Positions 31,725-42,278 of a stretch of 64,000 bases of DNA are shown in pieces. Within the stretch, counting starts at the first letter, position 1. The number at the start of each line of letters is the position of its first letter. Made by a program: the position numbers and the translations under genes. Source of the DNA: Taudactylus pleione (lineage: Eukaryota > Chordata > Amphibia > Anura > Myobatrachidae); contig JAUIMM010000040.1 in the NCBI GenBank assembly GCA_031769625.1, forward strand, positions 17,806,001 through 17,870,000, read 5' to 3'. The notes under the pieces were generated by a model that saw nothing but the letters and a program-made list of their open reading frames with translations, made no database searches and was not told where the DNA came from.

Positions 31725-32048
31725 GGAGTCTATTCATTAAGCCTTGGAGAGAGATAAAGTACCAACCAATCAGCTCCTAACTGTCACTTTACAGTGTTTG
31801 AAAAATGACAGTTAGGAGCTGATTGGTTAGTACTTCATCTCTCTCCACTTTATCTCTTCCCAAGGCTTGGTGAATAGACCTTTATGTACTAAGCCTTGGA
31901 GAGAGATAAAGTGGACAAAAATAAAGTACCAACCAATCAGCTTCTCTAACTGTCATTTTTTAAAAACAACCTGTAAAGTGACAGTTGGGACCTGACTGGT
32001 TGGTGCTTTATTTCCATCCACTTTATCTCTCTCCCAGGCTTAGTACAC
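31725..32048. mobile_element. Two adjacent copies of a CCTTGGAGAGAGATAAAG hairpin MITE
   Basis: Two head-to-tail copies (about 31730-31878 and 31886-32048). Each has terminal arms 'AAGCCTTGGAGAGAGATAAAG' and its complement 'CTTTATCTCTCTCC...GGCTT', and inner arms 'ACCAACCAATCAGCT' and 'AGCTGATTGGTT'. No gene. Superfamily unassigned. Confidence 0.75.
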
Positions 32049-33005
32049 TGCAGGTGCCATTTAAAATTTCCACTTGCAACCCATAAATAAAGCCCATAGT
32101 ATCATGGTGACTATTACCCTGTTATATTTTCTTTTCAAGCTCAGGAATAATTGCTACATGTTCTCTGGTTAGAATAAGTTTGGATCTAATTATGCAAAAA
32201 ACAATAATGATGGTGTTGCGCTAGTTGATATTATAATTTATTCTAAACAATAGCTTAGCATGGCAGAAAATGAGTTCAAGACACCAAATGAGTTAATCAG
32301 ACAATAATTTTATAAATAAATATATACATATATATATATATATATATAAGCGGTTAATTTCAAACACATCAATAATACAGCAAATTGTACAATAAACAAC
32401 CTATTTAATTCAGAAGTCTGTACAGACTAATCTAATATAAAAAACACTAAAAGGAACCTCCTGATTCCTAATGAATTGCTGTAATAGCGGGTTCACTAAA
32501 GAAAGATCACAGGAGATTTGATCTAACTAAAAGCAGCTCGTTCTCACCGGACCATAATCCACATGGAGAGTCTTTAACACCTCCTTGTCCAACCTCCAGG
32601 TCTTATCGTGAGGTGGCGCTTGTTAATCTCAGGATAATGATAGGAAAATACTGAAATAACAGCATCTACGCTGATATGGCAGATCTTTAGTCCGACCTGA
32701 TTTTTACGGCAGGTGTAGCTGGTGGGGTGTCCCCCAATGGACAGGCTGCTAGGTATGTTATCCACATACGGGGAAATCCTGAGGCTGTAATAAAGTCAGC
32801 TTATGACCGCCTATTACCTTCCTTCCGTCCTTGTCCATACCTGCTGTTTTAATCCCAGTGTGCTTGGGTAGCGCCCGTAGTCCTCCGTGGAAATGAAATA
32901 ATGTCCAGCACCAAGAGAACAACTGTATCACTTTGTAACAGTCTACTAACACATTTCGTTTCCATTGCATGAAACCCTATCAAAGAGAGTAGATCAAAAT
33001 TTGCT
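32049..33005. other. Mostly unassigned; possibly upstream part of a Penelope-like element
   Basis: A short TA run lies at 32323-32348. The tract at about 32930-32990 (ACACATTTCGTTTCCATTGCATGAAACCC) resembles the direct-repeat ends of Penelope-like elements, but I could not define them. Confidence 0.3.
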
Positions 33006-33330
33006 GAACATATGCTGTGTTTCACCAGATACATTGACATCTTGGTCCTATGGACTGGGTCCAGCACTCAATTTGTAAAAGCACTAGATAACATCATTTT
33101 AATGGATGAAACCGTTACATTTACATATGAATGTGACCAACTCTCAAACCATTTTCTAGATGTACAGATATCAGGGTATGGTGAAACATTAAGCACAAAT
33201 CTCTATCAAATGATGGTAACATAAGGCTCCAAGACAATAGTCACCAACCGGTTATCCTGAAAAAGGGTCTCCCATTTTCCCACCTACTTACAAAACCGAG
33301 GTGATTCTGCAAATGGATATAATGATAAAC
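33006..33330 (+). pseudogene. Penelope-like reverse transcriptase fragment
   Basis: The frame 33012-33224 reads Phe-Thr-Arg-Tyr-Ile-Asp-Ile-Leu-Val-Leu-Trp-Thr-Gly, then a Phe-Leu-Asp-Val-Gln-Ile motif and Leu-Ser-Thr-Asn-Leu-Tyr. This order (R-Y-I-D-D-[IL]-L catalytic box with W-x-G, then N-F-L-D-[LV]-x-I, then T-x-L-Y-R-K) is that of Penelope-like reverse transcriptases. One of the two catalytic Asp residues is missing, and a stop follows at 33222-33224. A frame resembling 'LQDNSHQPVILKKGLPF', the next conserved block, continues afterwards out of frame. A dead fragment of the palm region. Confidence 0.65.
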
Positions 33331-33682
33331 ATAGTTGTTCCAGCTAGCCTTAAGGAAAACTTGTGTTCATCATTGTTATCTATAACATGTTGGATACGAT
33401 CTCTCATTTGTTCTGTTTGGTGGTGTAAAAGGAATCGTGGTGTTCTTTATTTGTGGACTAAAACTGATTTAAGTATCTAACATTACCTCTGTGTCCGAAG
33501 GGGTCTTATACTCAGGGATCGCCCCCCTAAGCACACAGTCACAGCCACAGTGCAGCTCCAGGCAGGGTCTGAACTGCGGTCAGTAAGCCACATACATACA
33601 TTTTTTAACCTACAGTATTTGACTGCAAGTTTACCCACTCACTCATGTGTCCTGCTGATTTATTTGTGACTTGTAGTTTTCT
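33331..33682. other. Unassigned DNA
   Basis: No feature recognised. Confidence 0.45.
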
Positions 33683-33690
33683 TAAATACC

Positions 33691-33968
33691 CAGAGCCGTA
33701 ACTAGACTTTTTGGTGCCCTGTGCCAGAAAGAGCATTGGCGCCCCCCTCATTTTTCAAAGGGACATAATGCACCCAAAAAAGGGGAATGGCTTCATGGGG
33801 AAGGACCAGGGAAGAGATATGAGAGGCCAGGAGATGCTGGGGATGAAATAAGAGGAAGCTACAAGCAAGAATGATAATAAACAGAAATTTGACAGGCCCA
33901 AACAGCGCCCCCTGACCTGTGGTACCCTGTGCGATGGCACCGGCCGCACTACCCTAGCTATGGCCCTA
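33691..33968 (-). mobile_element. hAT MITE of the 'GCCGTAACTAG' family with perfect TSD
   Basis: A perfect 8-bp duplication TAAATACC flanks it (33683-33690 and 33969-33976). Ends CAGAGCCGTAACTAGAC and, complemented, TAGGGCCATAGCTAGGG are inverted repeats. The body is the reverse complement of the copies at 14845, 53430 and 54335. Confidence 0.92.
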
Positions 33969-33976
33969 TAAATACC

Positions 33977-34825
33977 ACATTACTGTATATCATGCAGGAA
34001 TAGGGAGACTATATAATACTTATATGCCAATCACCATTCATTTAATCCTGTATGTCAACTCAGAAGGCAGATAATGCAAACATTAGGTTATTTACAATCA
34101 TAATGGATAAGCGGCACAATAATTTACATAAATGCAAATCAGTACTACACTGAAGGGCCCCAAAAAAGTTAGGACTGAAAATGGGAGGGGGCAGGACTGG
34201 AAGTGGGAGGAGTAATGAGTGAAGAAGGGAGGAGTAAGGATTAATTCTTAAACCGACCCCCTAAAAGAAAAGTCTAGATCCGTGTCATCTTTGACGTCCT
34301 TGATTGTTTGAACCCTTTGAGTACTGCTACAATGGCATATAAGAGTTATTTAATACTTAACTTAATAGTGACTTTTCCATAATGCTGCTTTTTCCACTGT
34401 GATGTGTCTATAGTCAATTGTACAGTGTCTGATGCTACTCTGTTTAGATCAGTTTTTGTAGCTCTATGTTTATAAGGTACAAAGAGATAGTTACTGGTCT
34501 AGGTACTGGTCCTGGTTACTCTTTCAGTTATGCCAAACTTCACACTGTTTCTTTTTTAGTACTGTCTAGTCCTATATGTGAGCTTTATGCACATTGTATA
34601 TTGGGCCACAGCTGTTTCAATCTACATTGTGTCCAGCCTTCTGGGCTGGTTTTTCTAGTTATGACATATAGCATCATCTAAGCAGTGTTATGCTAGTGCT
34701 AAACAGTATACACCCTTGGATATAGCCTTTAATATGCTTATGTAAAATGTATTCTAATGGTGTTATTTATACATTTTAGTGTCCAATAATACAATTTTGA
34801 TATTACCCTACCTGGTGAGTGTATG
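33977..34825. other. Unassigned DNA
   Basis: No feature recognised. Confidence 0.45.
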
Positions 34826-34827
34826 TA

Positions 34828-35225
34828 CACTACCGGTCAAATGTTTTTAGAGGACCTCCATATTTCCAATGAATGCAGTTTAATATCTCACTAAACTCTG
34901 AAATCAAAGCATATAACAAATAAACAATTGGAGATAAAAAAATAAAATGATAAAATTGAATCTAAAATTATCACTTATCAAAGTAGCCAGCTTTTGCAGA
35001 TATAATCACCGAACACACTTGTAGCATTCTTTCTACAACGGAAATTAAAAATTGTTCAGGAAGTTCTTTCCAACACTGTTGCAGAAGTTCCCACACATGT
35101 GTTGCACTTGTGTTACTTTGCTTGGTAAGTAGCAGGTTTACAGTTATACTGCCAGCACTGTTATAATGCTTTAAACTGCTTTTAAACGTTGTCGGTATAT
35201 TACCACCAACATACACTGTCTGCAT
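34828..35225 (-). pseudogene. Truncated Tc1/mariner element, C-terminal transposase relic
   Basis: The left terminus CACTACCGGTCAAATGTTT follows TA (34826-34827) and matches the well-known Tc1-like terminus of the 'ACTACCGGTCAAAAGTTT' type. The minus-strand frame 34971-35225 encodes Trp-Glu-Leu-Leu-Gln-Gln-Cys-Trp-Lys-Glu-Leu-Pro, then Val-Glu-Arg-Met and Lys-Ala-Gly-Tyr-Phe-Asp. These are the last residues of that Tc1 subfamily. Everything upstream of this tail is absent, so it is a 5'-truncated remnant. It is a third Tc1 lineage in the window. Confidence 0.78.
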
Positions 35226-35584
35226 ATCAGCATAATGATTGCACGTATTGCTTTTTTTTAATATACTATTTTAGTAGTCAATTTTGTGGATACAAGGTGA
35301 TGTTCATTTATCAGCAGCATTCTTGTCATAAACTTCCAAGCTACACAGCTGCAGCTGTTAGTGATGTTGGCAAGCAACTATAGTTAAGTAGCATATAACT
35401 ACAGTATGTAATCAATTAAGCTGTTCTGTTGGCATGGCTTAAGGGGAACTGAGAGCTGGGGGTCACAAAGTCAGCCTATGCAATCATGTACCATATTGAT
35501 CAGCTATCTATTATGCCAATCAATCTGAATGAAATCCAAGGACAATATACTGTACTTGCATGTACTGTAGTTTAATATTTATGG
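35226..35584. other. Unassigned DNA
   Basis: No feature recognised. Confidence 0.45.
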
Positions 35585-35660
35585 CATACTTGTCTACTCT
35601 CCCAGATTGTGCATTAGACTCCTGAATTTTGTGGAGCTCTCCTGGGAGAGTAGACTAGCC
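35585..35660. mobile_element. Fragment of the CATACTTG-ended MITE family
   Basis: It begins CATACTTGTCTACTCTCCCAG and contains the inverted partner CTGGGAGAGTAGACTAG near 35642-35656. It is a hairpin of the left end with no distal terminus, so a truncated or very short copy of the family at 6491 and 39256. Confidence 0.5.
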
Positions 35661-37529
35661 TCACACAATGAAGTGGACGGGATGGGTCTGAGATAACACG
35701 ATTTGTAGTGAAGAGCACCATGGTGCTATGAATTGTGGTATTTCGAAATGGGGGCAGGCCGTGATTACATGATTCAACTAAAATTTATGGTGGACAGTAT
35801 TCTGGGACCGAGTAGCCTAATAAAGACAGTGTATATAGGCAAAGGAAGTACAGCTGACTGAATCACGCACATACATTAATTTGCAGATTTAAAAATAATA
35901 TATCATTTTAGCAGCTAAAACAGTGCTTACAACAGATAGTGACTGCCCAGATAGGTGTCTCCACCCCCAGAGCCATGTTTATATGTCTTGTGTGATTGGG
36001 ACTAGGTAGAGTGTTTGCTAACATTGTTTCTCAGCTTTTAGGGCATATTTATAAATGATCTACTATTCACGGCAATTAGAATTTTTGTTACCACCCGAAT
36101 GTATCAAAAAACACATACAGGGACAGGAACTTTGAAGGGAGAGTCTATCTCTTGACTGGACTGGTCCAAACTGGCCCAGGCTACTCTTGGTCTGGGATTT
36201 TTGAATTTGGAAATAATCATTGAAAAAGTAGTCACTGACACTGTCTTCAATTAGGACAAAATACAGTCACCTACTACTATACTACTTCTCTTTTTCTGGT
36301 TCTGGCTGGAACTTGGTTATTTGGTTTCAATGGTTTGAATCATATTGGAGAGAACCAAAGCACTAATTTTTTTGAGTTGGATAATTGATAGTTAAAATAT
36401 AACTATTAAAGGATATTTCTAAAATAAGTGGTCTACATTCCACATATGTTGAATAGAAACAGAGAAGCAACAATAACATCAATTTATAATCACAATGTGA
36501 AAGATTGGCAAAATATAATAATGACACTTGTGTAATTGTGAAAAATACATGTCATAAAATAATCGCACAACAATCTCAATAGAGGAAAATTTTATATTGG
36601 TTAATCCAAGAATAACCTAGCGAGTTTCCAGGATGCAAGGAGGCAACAGTCCAGGATAATTGCGATATAGAAAATTTTAAAAATGCCAAGCGGTAAAGAA
36701 AAATGAAAAGTAGAATGGAAAAAATTAAAAGGAGTGTAGTGGCTTCTGCTGTCCCTTGTGTCTCAAGGATAGAACACAAGGGATGAGAGAGTCACAAAAC
36801 ACTCCTTAAGAAGGTGTAGGTAAGATCACAGATTGTGAATGAGCTTTAAGGAGATATAATTAATAGTCTGATACAGTGCACAAATAAACACATAAAATAT
36901 AACTTTATTTCTATTGTTAGTATCCAAATTATATTTTAAAACCAGCGAAAATTAAAATGTAGGAAAGTATGTGAAGAAGTTGGAAAATGTGAAATGTGAT
37001 TAAAATATCTGCACACTTGTTTCCAATCAATATCTCATTAATAATATTGTCACTTGTGATAAATAGTAGTTCTCATGTGTTTGTAGTGCTAAGATCATAG
37101 ATTGGGCACAGTGACTTCTGTTTTCCCCCATTTGCTAGTCGCAGACGACAGATGAGTCACTGATACATTTATACCATCTTAGAGAGAACAGAAGGGATAG
37201 AAAGGGTCTGTGTCAAATAAATATTAGCTTCTACTCTTCGCTGTTTGCAATGAGCATTGAAAAATAAAGTATAAAGTTGCATAGATCTTCTCCAGTATGA
37301 GCTGATTATACAGTGGCAATAAATCCAGAGTGTATCTAAAAAATTGTATATCAGAGGAGAATTAAAGATCATATATACAGAGTACCTATGATGACATTAT
37401 ACAGATATATCATTTTAAAGCCCAAGATAGTCAATTGTTCAATAGAGATTGTAATAGCAACACAAACAAGCATGAGATGATAGCATAAATGCTGCTTATT
37501 GATGTTCAATTGTTTTCCTTATGTTGGGA
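35661..37529. other. Unassigned AT-rich DNA
   Basis: No gene or element boundary recognised. Confidence 0.45.
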
Positions 37530-38012
37530 AATTGTATCTAAACATCAATTATTAACTCTCACAAGAGTTACTTAGAATTCCTTAGTTTAAAAATTAGTAA
37601 GTAGTTGCCTTAGGTACCTCATGTAGTGTGTCACACAATAGAAGCAGAAATGTCTATTTAATAGGTATCATGCACTCATTTCAAGATATAGATAATAACG
37701 ATGTACTTGTGCTAATTACATCAGAGTCTTAATGGCATCATATAATATACAAAATTGTATTGTTATATTTTCACAGTTTTGTGTATTATATGATGCCATT
37801 GAGACCCATTTTGTAATTAGCACAAATGCATCATTATTATATATACAGTGGAATCAATGCCTGATACCTTATTAAGCAAATATTTCTACTTCTATTGTGT
37901 GACACAATACATGAGGTACATAATGCAACTACTGCAACTACTTACTAATTTTAAACTAAGGTGATTGTATGTAACTCTGATAGTAGATAACTGAAGTTTA
38001 GATACAGTTTGC
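37530..38012. mobile_element. Fold-back element, ~480-bp imperfect palindrome
   Basis: The left arm (from AATTGTATCTAAAC at 37532) and right arm (ending GTTTAGATACAGTT at 38010) are inverted copies of each other over about 210 bases each. Paired blocks include TTAGTTTAAAAATTAGTAAG with CTTACTAATTTTAAACTAA, ACCTCATGTA with TACATGAGGT, TGTGCTAATTACA with TGTAATTAGCACA, and AATGGCATCATATAATA with its complement. The centre lies near 37770. No target duplication was found. Confidence 0.8.
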
Positions 38013-39255
38013 CAGTGGCAAATCCGGACAGGAGACTGCTGCTGATAAGGGAGGAGGGTGTGCGGTGGATCCAGGTCCTGGCTGGGCCCCTCCATCAAGC
38101 TGGGGCCCAGGTAATACTTTTGGGACCAACAGCAACTCGTTATTACACCAGAACATTAAGTATCTACGAGGACAGTGCCTTAATTCCTGCAATTGCTGAA
38201 GTTTTCACACTTATCTGGGACCATCAGTAGCTGGAACTCTCACAATGGCCTGCTCCCATTCGGATACCAGTGAGTATTATGCCACCGGACCAGCCTCACG
38301 GAGTTCTCCATTTTTCAGGATATCAACCCAGTGTCTCGGACAAATTGTGTGGGTATCCTCCATGGACAGTGCCGGCTGACTAAACATGGTATTTGTATCA
38401 GCTTCCATTTACCCATTTGCCTTGCAGGATTTATTTGACAACAGGAACAATATTATTTGATTTTTGTTCATGGTAATCCTTATATTGCTCATACATTGGA
38501 GCGACAGTGATTATGCTAATATACTACCACATTTTTAGTGTTTTTTATTGATATTGCTTTTCATGTGAAAATTAGATTAAACCTGTATGATATTAATTCC
38601 ACTCTCGTTTTTTAGAATTTTATTAATATATTTAGGGGGTCTCATAGTGCTTGCATTTGTTTATAATGCACCAAAACAAAGTCTGTGGGCCAAAAGTAAT
38701 AGGGTGAGTGTTTAGAAAATGTGAGAGAAAACTGTCACATATTTAAACTCAGCCAGTATAATAAAGTCACAGTATAGGCAAACTTGCATGTTTTTCAGAC
38801 TCAAAAAACTCTCAAGATTTAAACTCTCATCCAGGTGTTTCCTGTTTTGAAAATACAACTTGATCAATGTATTTGTGTTAGAGTTTTACTGCTAAACCTA
38901 CATTTTCTAAACTCTAACCCTATTACATTTGGTCCAGTATCTGTGTTTTATGTTTTTTCTTATTTTCCAGTCAGATATGTTTTGTAAATTCATGCATGTG
39001 ACTGGCACCTCTTGATATTTCCCCCTAAATTCACTTAAAAAATTTTGTAAGGGAAAAAAATGGATAAAACCAATAATAGAGTAAGAACATATGCTTCATT
39101 CTGTAAGCTGCAGATCTATTTATGCACTAGGTACACTGTTAGTCACTTTTAATTTTACCCTTGTATGTGTTCTATTCATGTATTGCTAATTACACACTGT
39201 AACCTATGCAGTGCACCCAAAATGGCTGCTTTGCCTGGTACTCTCTTGTATAGAA
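38013..39255. other. Unassigned DNA
   Basis: A moderately GC-rich piece at 38040-38400 contains 'CTGGGCCCCTCCATCAAGCTGGGGCCCAGG', an imperfect hairpin. No gene recognised. Confidence 0.4.
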
Positions 39256-39760
39256 CATACTTGCCTACCCTCGCAATTCGGCCGGGAGCCTCCTGAAAAT
39301 CGGGCGTCGCTCCTGGCCCCCCGGAAAGGCAGGCAAGCCTCCCGGCGGATGCCGTCCTTTCCGGTCCCCACGCGGTTATAATAGAGACCCTGGGGCAGTG
39401 ACGCGATTCAAAAGGGGGCGCAACGCGGCGATGATGCAGCATTAGGGGTGGAGCATGGGGCATGATCATGTGATCGTATCATCAAAGTCCCGCCCACTCT
39501 TCACAATGCCGAGATTAAAGGCATTGTGAAGCAGGGGGTGGATTGTGGCCCCGCCCCCTGCCTCACAATGCCTTTAATCTAGGCATTGTGAAGAGGGGGC
39601 GGGACCACAATGACGAAATCGCGTGATCTTGCCCCATGCTCCGCCTATAATGCTGCATCATCACCATATTGCTCCCCCTTTCTGCCACAATACGCCCCCC
39701 CCACCATGGAAGTCTGACAGCTCCCTCTTGGAAGGAGGGAGGTGAAAGTCGGCAAGTATG
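39256..39760. mobile_element. CATACTTG-ended MITE with large internal hairpin
   Basis: Ends CATACTTGCC and GGCAAGTATG are exact inverted repeats. The centre (about 39450-39650) is a long palindrome pairing GGAGCATGGGGCA with TGCCCCATGCTCC, CACAATGCC with GGCATTGTG and GATTAAAGGCATTGTGA with TCACAATGCCTTTAATC. It is GC-rich compared with its surroundings. No gene. Confidence 0.72.
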
Positions 39761-40324
39761 ATGCAGAACATTTCATGGTTCTGATGATTTAGCAAGGTTC
39801 TCACCTAGTATTTTTCGCAATTATGTGTCATCTCTTTCAAGCGTTGCCTATTCTTCCCAATGTAGTCCTATGTAGTACGCCTAAAATTGTTGCCCCGTCT
39901 CTATCCTTTGTGGGTAGGATGACTAATCCTTGGAACTGTTGACCCAAAATGGCTGCCCTTTGTATTTTATTCATGGTTTCTGTATTTTATTCATGGTTTC
40001 TGTATTTTATTCAAATCTAAACTTCCGTATTATGTTCATAGTATCTATAAAGCGCCTTGAGTCCCATTGGGGAAAAGTGCTATATAAATAAAATTTATAT
40101 TATTTTGTATTATGATTATTATAATAATAATTGTTATTAATACTACTTATCAGGAGTGTATCATCCATATATGAAGACATTATTAACTTGCATTAATCTC
40201 TTGCATATGAAGATCATGTTTCCCTAACAATTCTTGATAACATATTACTCAGAGGCATTGATCCATTCACATAAATTCTCCATAAACCCCTGTCATTTGT
40301 ATTATCACCTCATTCTTTAGGTTC
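39761..40324. repeat. Unassigned DNA with a LINE/SINE-like 3' tail
   Basis: At 40044-40095 the sequence 'AAGCGCCTTGAGTCCCATTGGGG' and 'GTGCTATATAAATAAA' (read with small gaps) is the typical 3' tail of L2/CR1-type LINEs and of SINEs that share it. It is followed by AT-rich simple sequence. At 39962-40013 the 20-mer TGTATTTTATTCATGGTTTC is repeated twice and a half in tandem. No coding sequence of a LINE is present. Confidence 0.5.
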
Positions 40325-40327
40325 TAA

Positions 40328-40636
40328 TGCTGCATACATATGCAGCGATTTATAAGATGACGGAACGATAACGATATCGTTATCGTTCAGTCGTCCAAAA
40401 AATCGTTCACTTTCAGCCCCAAAACGATGAAAGCTAATGACCAATGCGCGCTCTGGTTTGTAGTTGGTAGTTATCGTTCATCGCCCGAACCTCCTGTCCA
40501 ACCTGACGATATTGTCAGGTTGAACATGTTTGGGGATGAGGGAGGGTAGCCGGCACTGAACAAAATCGTTCTTTATTTCGTTCAGTGTTTCTGCTCATTG
40601 TCGTTCATGGAGCGAATCGTCCCGTGTGTATGCACC
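40328..40636. mobile_element. Palindromic MITE, possible TAA/TTA flanks
   Basis: Ends TGCTGCATACATA and, complemented, GGTGCATACACA are related inverted repeats. Inner hairpins include AACGATAACGATATCGTTATCGTT (40366-40389) and CTGACGATATTGTCAG (40502-40517). Its style and motifs match the MITE at 8247-8594. Flanks TAA (40325-40327) and TTA (40637-40639) fit a Harbinger-like TWA duplication. Confidence 0.6.
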
Positions 40637-40787
40637 TTAAGCCTACAGATCTCACACCTATTCCTATACTTTACCTAAGTTGAATTTTCATCCTACCAGC
40701 CTTGCCACCGTCGTATTCCTTCCATTACCAACTATGCTCTCATTTACCTAGCCAGGCCTCACGTTAGCCCCTTCACCTTTTCAGAGC

Positions 40788-40788
<1 letters not shown>

Positions 40789-40827
<39 letters not shown>

Positions 40828-40848
40828 AATAATAATAACAATAATAAA
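40789..40848. repeat. (ATT)n / (AAT)n microsatellite
   Basis: About 13 ATT units that switch to AAT units, forming a potential hairpin. Confidence 0.92.
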
Positions 40849-40941
40849 GACAACTTCAAGCAAAATATATTTAAAAAACAAATTTAAGCTTTTATTTCAA
40901 GTAAAATATAACTTTTTTTTATTTATTCTGCATTATAAAAT

Positions 40942-41270
40942 AGGGAATTCTGGACCAAGAAACTCCACACGAGACTTATCCTCATTCACATCTAGGTGAT
41001 TCTTACGGGAGTTGGGACCATACTAAGCCGGGAGAAGATCTTCACTGACCACCATATTCTCCTCATATTCACATCCCCGGGTGGCTACATCATACAGTGA
41101 CATTATTACACTATATTGTGTTTCCCATTTATTTTATATACCGGAGAATTACCATATACAGGACGACGTGGGACAATTCCTTTGATGGACTTATTGTTGA
41201 CTTGGAACAATCCAGAGCGCAAGTGAGGTTGAGTTGATTTGTCGTGTGCTGTTAGGCATAGGTGGTGACC
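40942..41270 (+). repeat. Single-arm copy of the large palindromic element
   Basis: This block (ACCAAGAAACTCCACACGAG ... AGAGCGCAAGTGAGGTTG) is closely similar to the outer part of both arms of the palindrome at 42279-43514. It shares GGACCATACTAAGCCGGGAG, CATATTCTCCTCATATTCAC and CAATTCCTTTGATGGACTTA. Here it occurs once, with no inverted partner. Confidence 0.85.
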
Positions 41271-41929
41271 TTTAACCCTGTCGACCTATTTACTGTCTAT
41301 TTTCTGGTGTCTATCTAGTTACTGTCTATTTACCATTCGGATACCGACAATGATAGCGGAAGCCTCATGACTCACGAAGAATCATCCTTCAGCATTGAGA
41401 CGAGGAAAAACCCCCTGTGGAGGAAACCTCTGGGGACCCATGGCTGAAGAACTGCCCGTCCCTCTAGGCATTAAGAGAGTATGAAGAGTTTGCCCAAACC
41501 ACCCACCCACTCACTAAGCTTGCATAACCAAGTCAACCCTTCTGTCACCCCAAATGTGCTATTTTGACCTATTATCCGGCCGGTGAATAATGCATCTACA
41601 CGTCAATGTCATGTGCATGTCCACGATGAGAGAGACAGAAAAAAATGAACGGGATACAGAGTAAGTGGGTAGGGGAGAGGGAGGCAATATAGGGGGCAGG
41701 ATACATCAAGCATCGCATGCGTTTAGTAACGCCGTATGCATGATGATTTTAGCAAAGGACAGGTCTCGAGATAAAAGCTGTTCATTGCGGTGTGGGGATG
41801 TCCGGATTTATAGTAACGCCGTATGCATGATGGTTTTGGCAAGGACAGGTCTCGAGATAAGAGCTGTTCATTGCGTTGTGGGGACGTCCCGGTTATGTAA
41901 AGAATAGAGGTGCAAGATAGAATTGTCCT
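41271..41929. repeat. Unassigned DNA with an ~86-bp tandem duplication
   Basis: At 41727-41812 and 41814-41897 the segment GTAACGCCGTATGCATGATG ... GTTCATTGCG is repeated head to tail with small changes. Upstream of it nothing is recognised. Confidence 0.6.
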
Positions 41930-42278
41930 TATCACAGTATAACGGCCTGAAGTTTTTTAACAAAAAAAAACTACCCACTGACTGCGACACACTGCGCAGA
42001 TAGTATTATTAAGGAGGTGGCCCTTGACCTACTGACCATTACTGTTATATTATCACAGTATCACAGTCTTAAGGTTTTTTTAACAAAAAAATGGCCAACG
42101 ACTGCGATACTGTGATAATATAACAATATATTAAGGTGGTAGCCCTTGCCCTACTGACCATTAATGTTATATTATTACAGTATCACGGCCTGAAGTTTTT
42201 TAACAAGCAAAAAAACCTGCCCACCGACTGCGACACACTGCACAGATAGTATTATTAAGGAGGTGGGCCTTGACCCAC
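41930..42278 (+). repeat. Compound satellite, first block of ~120-bp units (RepA)
   Basis: Three units with period 121-122 bp. The conserved order is TTATCACAGTATCACGGCCT, GAAGTTTTTTAACAAAAAAA, CCACCGACTGCGACACACTG, CGCAGATAGTATTATTAAGG and TGGCCCTTGACCTACTGACC. Further blocks occur at 43590, 53318 and 55030. Confidence 0.9.

Noticed and set aside
41723..41935. Paired frames with repeated residues as a small repeat protein
   Set aside because: They arise from the 86-bp tandem duplication; both strands are open, and no start context or conservation is visible.
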